Source of the DNA: Bacteroidota bacterium
GTDB lineage: Bacteria; Bacteroidota; Bacteroidia; Bacteroidales; JADFUO01
Length of the DNA: 12,023 nucleotides
Direction of reading: 5' to 3'
Assembly: GCA_030614305.1 (NCBI GenBank)
Contig: JAUWKH010000017.1
Span: 1-12,023 of the forward strand
A program made the translations under genes and the position numbers. The notes beneath the pieces were generated by a model, which saw only the letters and a program-made list of their open reading frames with translations, was not told the DNA's origin and did no database searches. The first letter of the stretch is position 1. The number at the start of each line of letters is the position of its first letter. Shown here piece after piece: positions 8,097-12,023 of this stretch.

Positions 8097-8366
8097 TTAT
8101 TTTCTGATACCTAATTTTTTAATTATTACCCTGTATCTTTCTATGTCTATTTCTTTAAGATAATCAAGTAATTTTCTTCTTTTACCAACTAATCTAACCA
8201 ACGAACGTTCGGTATTAAGATCTTTTTTGTTTTTCTTTAAATGACCAGTTAGATGTTTGACTCTGAATGTAAATAAAGCAATTTGCCCTTCAGCAGATCC
8301 GGTATCAAATTCTGATTTTCCGAACTTCTTAAAAATATCTTTTTTTGTTTCCGTTGTTAAATACAT
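8097..8366 (-). CDS. rpsO: 30S ribosomal protein uS15
   Basis: 89 residues, the standard length. It binds the central domain of 16S rRNA early in 30S assembly and contributes to an intersubunit bridge. Seen: the N-terminal TETKKDIFKKFG; the family core DTGSAEGQIALFTFRVKHLT (about 22-41), with HLKKNKKDLNTERSLVRLVG following; and KRRKLLDYLKEIDIERYRVI near the C-terminus, all strongly conserved in S15. The protein is basic, as expected. It has a well-formed Bacteroidota promoter 30 bases upstream and a terminator downstream, with pnp following. The leader is only about 20-25 nt long if that promoter is used, too short for the pseudoknot by which E. coli S15 controls its own mRNA, unless that structure extends into the coding region. 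Confidence 0.98.
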   Translation of the reverse strand: MYLTTETKKDIFKKFGKSEFDTGSAEGQIALFTFRVKHLTGHLKKNKKDLNTERSLVRLVGKRRKLLDYLKEIDIERYRVIIKKLGIRK

Positions 8367-8395
8367 ATTATTTTTTTATTTTCAATTTCGGCGTG

Positions 8396-8427
8396 CAAAA
8401 TTAGAATAATCTTTTTATATATCAAAA
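8396..8427 (-). promoter_or_regulatory. Promoter of rpsO, Bacteroidota type
   Basis: On the minus strand TTTTG (8427-8423) is followed, after a 19-base spacer, by TAATTTTG (8403-8396), an exact TAnnTTTG box. The spacing fits the -33/-7 arrangement of Bacteroidota primary promoters. The start codon is 30 bases beyond the -7 box. Confidence 0.75.
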
Positions 8428-8446
8428 CTTTTTTTTATTATTTATT

Positions 8447-9634
8447 TTAGAAAGATAATTTTAACCGCATATAAAACATTTTTCCGTAATCTCCGAATTC
8501 AGTACCTGTATCACCGAGGAAAATTTGACCAATTAACAGGAAGCCGATATTTTCGGTTAAGGAGAAATCAAGAGAAGGACCTATATAAGCTGACTTATCA
8601 TTTGGGTTGAACATTCCTGAAAAATTTGCTTTTATCAAAGGTGTGACAGGATATGAAATCTCACCAAAAATTGAATATTTTGCTCTTGTATAATTTTTCG
8701 CCGAAATAGTTGTTTGCAAAGCTAATATGCTTCCCATGCTTGCAGGACCTGTTGTTCCGTCACTATTAAATAAAAAAGCAGCATGAATATAAAGACTGTT
8801 TTTAAAAGTATAGTTTATACCTGCCGAAGCAACTAATACTCCGGTAGAATCACTGAAATTTTCTTTGGATAGAAAATATGTTGCTTCGCCGTTAAAGCCG
8901 GCTCCTTTAATTTGACCTGACCATCCTGTACCTAAAACAATATCGTCTTCCATAATTCCGGCAAGAAATTGAAAATCATAATTCCATTTATTGAATTTAT
9001 ATAATCCTGCAAAAGTAACTTTGTTTTCCTTATTAATTTTATATGCCAATTGTGCGGAAGATGTCATGCCTGTGTAATACTGGATTTTTATGGCATCACA
9101 ACCCGGGCGTTCAATATAATCAAAATCAAAATAATTGAAAGTATTGAAGATGTCATTAGGAGTCCACACTAAATTTATTCCCCAGTTTATTCTTTGCCTT
9201 CCTATTTTTGCTTCAAAATTTCCTTTTGAAAATTCAAGATTAGCTCTGTCAAAGGTTGAATAAATAAAAAACGATGTGTCTTTTGCAATTAATCTTGTAA
9301 GGTCTAAATATCCATCATCAATAATCGCATAGTCGGCAAAAACCGGATAATATTCACCAACCATTTGTCCGTAATTCAAAACATTTCGCATTCCGAAATG
9401 AGCTGTTAAAAAACTCGTTGGATACCATCTGAAATCCAGACGGTTTTTAATTGTATTCATTGTCAGCCATTTTTTTTTGAAATCTTTTACCCAGACTGTT
9501 TCAAGTGTTTCAATATGACCGTTTAATGAATAATTCCTTGGCTTTTTATCGCCTTTTGCCTGTATGCTTTGATCAAGGAATATTAATAAAAAAAACAGAA
9601 AAATAATCTTTATTATGAAATTTAATTTTTTCAT
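8447..9634 (-). CDS. Outer-membrane beta-barrel protein, porin-like, function unknown
   Basis: 395 residues. A clear Sec signal peptide covers about 1-26: MKKLNFIIKI, then a run of Ile/Leu/Phe, ending DQSIQA before KGDKK. The mature part is rich in alternating hydrophobic/aromatic strands (for example AKIGRQRINWG, YFDFDYIERPG, VTFAGLYKFNKW, KNSLYIHAAFLFN, ENIGFLLIGQIFLG) and ends MFYMRLKLSF. The terminal Phe is typical of proteins inserted by the BAM complex. The strand GRQRINWGINLVWTPNDIFN followed by ERPG resembles porin-like families in which a GRQR.-.WG strand precedes a NP/PND.F turn. I infer an outer-membrane channel but cannot assign a substrate. The leader is nearly identical to that of the secreted LRR protein upstream, suggesting shared control. 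The stop is 80 bases before the rpsO start, and no terminator hairpin is obvious in that gap. Confidence 0.8.
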   Translation of the reverse strand: MKKLNFIIKIIFLFFLLIFLDQSIQAKGDKKPRNYSLNGHIETLETVWVKDFKKKWLTMNTIKNRLDFRWYPTSFLTAHFGMRNVLNYGQMVGEYYPVFADYAIIDDGYLDLTRLIAKDTSFFIYSTFDRANLEFSKGNFEAKIGRQRINWGINLVWTPNDIFNTFNYFDFDYIERPGCDAIKIQYYTGMTSSAQLAYKINKENKVTFAGLYKFNKWNYDFQFLAGIMEDDIVLGTGWSGQIKGAGFNGEATYFLSKENFSDSTGVLVASAGINYTFKNSLYIHAAFLFNSDGTTGPASMGSILALQTTISAKNYTRAKYSIFGEISYPVTPLIKANFSGMFNPNDKSAYIGPSLDFSLTENIGFLLIGQIFLGDTGTEFGDYGKMFYMRLKLSF

Positions 9635-9718
9635 AGAAGTTTATTTTTTGATATTTCCATTATTTTAGTTGAAAAGACTGTTCTTAAATATTTACTAATT
9701 ACGGATTACGTTTTCCGT
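9623..9718 (-). promoter_or_regulatory. Conserved leader, copy A (in front of the beta-barrel gene)
   Basis: It aligns over its whole length with 10931-11019, the leader of the LRR gene. By my count 79 of 89 aligned bases are identical, and copy A has one extra heptad, TTACTAA (9692-9698). Identity includes the first few codons (start of MKKL) and the segment farthest from the gene, which carries the inverted repeat ACGGA-N8-TCCGT (9701-9718). It could be a transcribed leader element or an operator. If the promoter candidate at 9774-9805 is real, the whole copy is 5' UTR. Confidence 0.75.
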
Positions 9719-9733
9719 TTTCCCGATTCGTTA
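9692..9733. repeat. Degenerate heptad array
   Basis: Six consecutive 7-base units each begin with TT: TTACTAA, TTACGGA, TTACGTT, TTCCGTT, TTCCCGA, TTCGTTA. The units are related but not identical. The first one is the heptad missing from the corresponding place in the LRR-gene leader (three units remain there, 11000-11020). Confidence 0.7.
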
Positions 9734-9773
9734 ATTTATTACACTATGCATTTATCCAATTATCAATTTCTCT

Positions 9774-9805
9774 CAAATCTAAAATCTAAAATCTAAAATC
9801 TCAAG
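9774..9805 (-). promoter_or_regulatory. Promoter candidate of the beta-barrel gene, with heptad repeats as its spacer
   Basis: On the minus strand CTTG (9805-9802) is followed after 20 bases by TAGATTTG (9781-9774), an exact TAnnTTTG box. The spacer is the AAATCTA heptad array, so a change of one repeat would alter the spacing by seven bases. Use of this promoter implies a leader of about 130 bases. Confidence 0.45.
9775..9802. repeat. Heptad tandem repeat AAATCTA, four units
   Basis: AAATCTA occurs three times in perfect tandem (9775-9795), followed by AAATCTC (9796-9802). It lies 10 bases past the LRR-gene stop codon (9812-9814) and upstream of the beta-barrel gene. Confidence 0.95.
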
Positions 9806-9811
9806 TATTCC

Positions 9812-10942
9812 CTATCTTATTATCAATTTTTTTCTTATTTTCGAATCGTTTGTAAGCAATTCAATAATATATATTCCTTGCCGGAGTTTTGAAACATCAA
9901 TTGAATTGGTTATTGATTTTTTATGAAATACTTTCTGCCCGATTTGGTTATAAATATTTACTTCATTTATAATTGTTCCATTATTGCAGGAAATAAAAAT
10001 CTCCATTTTTGCAGGGTTAGGATATATCAAAAATCCAGACTCGGCATTTATATTTGGAATCCCAATAGACTCACAAGCTTCTTCTACTTCTTCCGGGCTA
10101 TTACAACCCGTTGCGTTACTTTGGATATCAATTTGACCCATTGGATTAGATAAATAATCACATATCGACTGAACTTCACAAGTAGATAAAGATTCATTAT
10201 ATGAGATGTGTATTCCAGTTATAGTATTATAATCTATATTTTCAATACCAACTAAACTTGTAAGGTTATAATTTGCCCCAATATACAATTCACCTCCGAT
10301 TGAGCTTAAAGCCACCAATCCTGATAAACTTATCAGTTCATTGTTATCATAAATCCACAGGTCACCTCCTATTGATGTCAGAGCCTCAAGTCCGTTTAAA
10401 TTTGTTAAAGCGTCATTATTTCTGATTTCCATGTAATCAGCAATATAATTTAAAGCGTCAAGTCCTGTTAAACTTGTTAAGCTATCATTCGATCCAATAT
10501 ACAATAAACCATTTATAGATATAACAGCGTTTAACCCCGACAAATTTATCAGGGAATTGTTAAATTTAATAGCAAGAGATCCTTTAATTGATGACAAACC
10601 ACTTAAGCCTGACAAACTGGTTAGAGAGCAATTGTTATTAATAATAAATATTCCGATTGAAGATAATGTGTCTAAACCTGTTAAATTTGTTAGCAAATTG
10701 TTGTTTTGAATAACAAGATACCCCCCAATAGATTCAAGAACAATTAATCCGTTTAAATTAGTGATATCATTCCCATGAATCTCAACATTTCCCTCAATTT
10801 CAGTACAATTAGGGTGATTGATTTGGAAATTATCAATTTCTGCCTGAGTTGTAAATGTAATTCCTTCAGGCAGGCAGGGTTGGGATGAAACGGTAGCCTG
10901 GATGATGAAGGCTAAAACGATTAAGAAAATTAATTTTTTCAT
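9812..10942 (-). CDS. Secreted leucine-rich-repeat protein with T9SS C-terminal sorting domain
   Basis: 376 residues. A signal peptide (about 1-20, MKKLIFLIVLAFIIQATVSS) precedes a Cys-containing cap, QPCLPEGITFTTQAEIDNFQ (C23, C46). From about 53 to 243 come roughly eight 23-24-residue repeats of the pattern L-x-I-x-x-N, then LTxLxGL, then xxLxSIGG; examples are LYIGSNDSLTSLTGLDAL and LWIYDNNELISLSGLVAL. This resembles LRR/receptor-L-domain solenoids. A C-terminal cap has C255, C261, C280 and C290, probably disulfides. Residues about 303-376 are a type A T9SS sorting domain: FLIYPNPAKMEIFIS, IYNQIGQKVF, IDVSKLRQGIYIIEL, ending KKLIIR. The protein should pass Sec, fold in the periplasm and be exported by T9SS to the surface or medium. 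No catalytic domain is visible; binding or adhesion is the likely role, but the ligand is unknown. It shares its leader with the downstream beta-barrel gene. Confidence 0.92.
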   Translation of the reverse strand: MKKLIFLIVLAFIIQATVSSQPCLPEGITFTTQAEIDNFQINHPNCTEIEGNVEIHGNDITNLNGLIVLESIGGYLVIQNNNLLTNLTGLDTLSSIGIFIINNNCSLTSLSGLSGLSSIKGSLAIKFNNSLINLSGLNAVISINGLLYIGSNDSLTSLTGLDALNYIADYMEIRNNDALTNLNGLEALTSIGGDLWIYDNNELISLSGLVALSSIGGELYIGANYNLTSLVGIENIDYNTITGIHISYNESLSTCEVQSICDYLSNPMGQIDIQSNATGCNSPEEVEEACESIGIPNINAESGFLIYPNPAKMEIFISCNNGTIINEVNIYNQIGQKVFHKKSITNSIDVSKLRQGIYIIELLTNDSKIRKKLIIR

Positions 10943-11019
10943 AGCAGTTTATTTTTTAGTATTATTATTATTTTAGCGGAAAAGACTGTCCTTAAAGATT
11001 TACGGATTACGTTTTCCGT
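10931..11019 (-). promoter_or_regulatory. Conserved leader, copy B (in front of the LRR gene)
   Basis: Counterpart of 9623-9718; it lacks one heptad and differs at about ten other positions. It keeps the inverted repeat ACGGATTACGTTTTCCGT (11002-11019), which as RNA could form a 5-bp stem with an 8-base loop. The rest of the 214-base gap (to 11156) is AT-rich with no gene. Confidence 0.75.
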
Positions 11020-11052
11020 CCTTGCATTAAATAAGTTGACTATTTTGTACAT

Positions 11053-11060
11053 CAAAAATA
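11053..11060 (-). promoter_or_regulatory. Possible -7 box for the LRR gene
   Basis: The minus strand reads TATTTTTG, matching TAnnTTTG. No convincing -33 element lies 18-20 bases upstream. If used, the transcript would have a leader of about 100 bases containing conserved leader copy B, parallel to the arrangement proposed for the beta-barrel gene. Confidence 0.3.
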
Positions 11061-11132
11061 AGAAAAAAATGGTAACTTTAAGAAAAAATCAAGTAAAACA
11101 TAAACACCTCAATTCATGTATTTAATTTCAAC

Positions 11133-11146
11133 TTTTATCTTTTATC
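11133..11146. repeat. Short heptad tandem TTTTATC, two units
   Basis: TTTTATC occurs twice in tandem, followed by TTGTTTA, 10 bases downstream of the ABC ATPase stop. By itself it is too short to be notable. It is listed because it follows the same 7-base period as the other intergenic arrays. Confidence 0.6.
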
Positions 11147-11156
11147 TTGTTTAAAT

Positions 11157-11843
11157 CTACATCCTATTCTCATCACTTGTTACCTTTCCGTCATCAATAG
11201 TTATAATACGTCTGGCTTTATCCATAACTCTTTGGTCGTGAGTTGAGAAGATAAATGTTATTTTTGATTCTTTATTCATTTTTTGCATGATATCCAACAG
11301 GTCGTTTGTTGATTTGGAATCAAGATTTGCAGTGGGTTCATCTGCTAAAATAAACTTTGGTTCAGAGGCTAATGCCCTTGCAACCGAAACACGCTGTTGC
11401 TGACCGCCTGAAAGATCACCTGGCCGGTTATTTATTTTATCGCCGATTCCAACCGCATTTAGCAATTCTTTTGCTCTCTTGTTACGCTCGTTTTTTGATT
11501 TGCCCTGCAATTCCATTATAAAGGCTACATTTTCAATTGCAGTTAAAACCGGAATTAAATTAAATGATTGAAATACAAATCCTATGTTATGTAATCTGAA
11601 ATCTATTAATTTTCTTGATTTCAATTTACTGATATTTTTACCGTTAATACGTATTTCTCCTGCTGTTGGTGTGTCTAATCCTCCAATTAAATTCAAAAAA
11701 GTTGTTTTTCCTGAACCTGAAGGTCCAACCACAGCAGAAAATTCTCCTTCTTCAAATGATAAATCAATACCATTAACAGCTTTAACAGGGACTTTGGTGT
11801 CCTGGTAAACTTTGTGCAAATTTTTAACTTCTATGATTCCCAT
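11157..11843 (-). CDS. ABC transporter ATP-binding subunit, MacB/LolD class
   Basis: 228 residues, one complete nucleotide-binding domain. Seen: Walker A GPSGSGKT (40-47), Q-loop Q92 in FVFQSFNLIP, signature LSGGQQQR (144-151), Walker B FILADE (164-169), D-loop NLD, and H-loop H202 in FSTHD. The FNLIPVLTAIENV stretch and overall length are typical of the MacB/LolD/FtsE-like class, which powers mechanotransmission-type exporters and lipoprotein-release complexes rather than import. Its FtsX/MacB-type permease partner is not seen. Downstream comes a 214-base gap and then the LRR gene; upstream, 180 bases of repeat-rich non-coding sequence run to the window edge. The partner is therefore either beyond the right edge or elsewhere. 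Substrate cannot be inferred. I found no TAnnTTTG box in the upstream gap. Confidence 0.95.
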   Translation of the reverse strand: MGIIEVKNLHKVYQDTKVPVKAVNGIDLSFEEGEFSAVVGPSGSGKTTFLNLIGGLDTPTAGEIRINGKNISKLKSRKLIDFRLHNIGFVFQSFNLIPVLTAIENVAFIMELQGKSKNERNKRAKELLNAVGIGDKINNRPGDLSGGQQQRVSVARALASEPKFILADEPTANLDSKSTNDLLDIMQKMNKESKITFIFSTHDQRVMDKARRIITIDDGKVTSDENRM

Positions 11844-11910
11844 TTTTATTATAATTTATAAGTATTTTATTGTAATTAATTATTGTATTATTCTGATTAT
11901 TTTTTTCTGT

Positions 11911-12023
11911 GTAGTCCTTATGGGCAGATGGACTTTTACTTTTTACTTTTTACCCATACGGGCTAATGAAACGAAGTAAATCCGTATGACTAAAAGGAAT
12001 CCGTATGGATGGACTTCGTGTCG
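11911..12023. repeat. Nested inverted and direct repeats at the right edge
   Basis: CCATACGG (11954-11961) is the exact inverse of CCGTATGG (12001-12008). TCCGTATG occurs twice in direct order (11981-11988, 12000-12007). ACGAAGT (11971-11977) is the inverse of ACTTCGT (12013-12019). In front lies a 6/7-base ACTTTTT tandem (11932-11953), preceded by TCCTTATGGGCAGATGGACTT-like sequence that resembles TCCGTATGGATGGACTT at the end. The whole gap upstream of the ABC gene (11844-12023) shows no credible gene. The element continues past the window edge, so its type cannot be settled. Confidence 0.65.

Noticed and set aside
9775..9802. CRISPR-like array
   Set aside because: The units are 7 bases in direct tandem with no spacers, and there are no cas genes.
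10865..10880. CAGGCAGGCAGG in the LRR gene as a second copy of the GC-rich palindrome
   Set aside because: It lacks the inverted half and encodes the native QPCLPEG of the N-terminal cap, which is a recurring motif in this protein type.
11844..12023. 3' end of an upstream gene on the minus strand
   Set aside because: The only open stretch is translated inverted-repeat DNA that ends in the ACTTTTT tandem, with no recognisable protein motif.

Overview
The window looks like core chromosome of a member of the Bacteroidota (Bacteroidetes). It is AT-rich. One gene ends in a type IX secretion (T9SS) C-terminal sorting domain. The primary sigma factor is the short form without region 1.1, and several genes carry an upstream motif matching the Bacteroidota -7 box TAnnTTTG. 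I see no phage, IS, tRNA, rRNA or CRISPR array. Every gene lies on the minus strand, so transcription runs from right to left.

In order of transcription: (1) an ABC transporter ATPase of the MacB/LolD class (11157-11843); (2) a secreted leucine-rich-repeat protein with a T9SS tail (9812-10942); (3) a signal-peptide-bearing outer-membrane beta-barrel candidate (8447-9634); (4) a housekeeping block rpsO - terminator - pnp - primary sigma factor - terminator - rpe (3922-8366); (5) a PEP synthase/PPDK regulatory kinase-phosphorylase (3042-3857) followed after 12 bases by a cytosolic hybrid histidine kinase with two receiver domains (1038-3029); (6) the N-terminal two thirds of an M20-family dipeptidase, pepD, cut by the left edge (1-979).

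The unusual content is mostly between the genes. Five intergenic stretches carry short tandem repeats with a 7-bp period but different unit sequences. The two envelope/secreted genes share an almost identical ~90-bp leader, and the copies differ by the gain or loss of exactly one heptad. A GC-rich imperfect palindrome sits in frame inside the ATPase domain of the hybrid kinase and adds about eight residues. The 330-bp gap between pnp and the sigma gene holds an inverted-repeat element built on an 8-bp CGCAAAG unit. The right edge runs into another nested inverted repeat.

Two gene starts differ from the longest possible ORF. pnp is placed at 7996, because the longer ORF would start inside the rpsO terminator. 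The PPDK regulator is placed at 3857, because the longer ORF would translate the heptad repeat.
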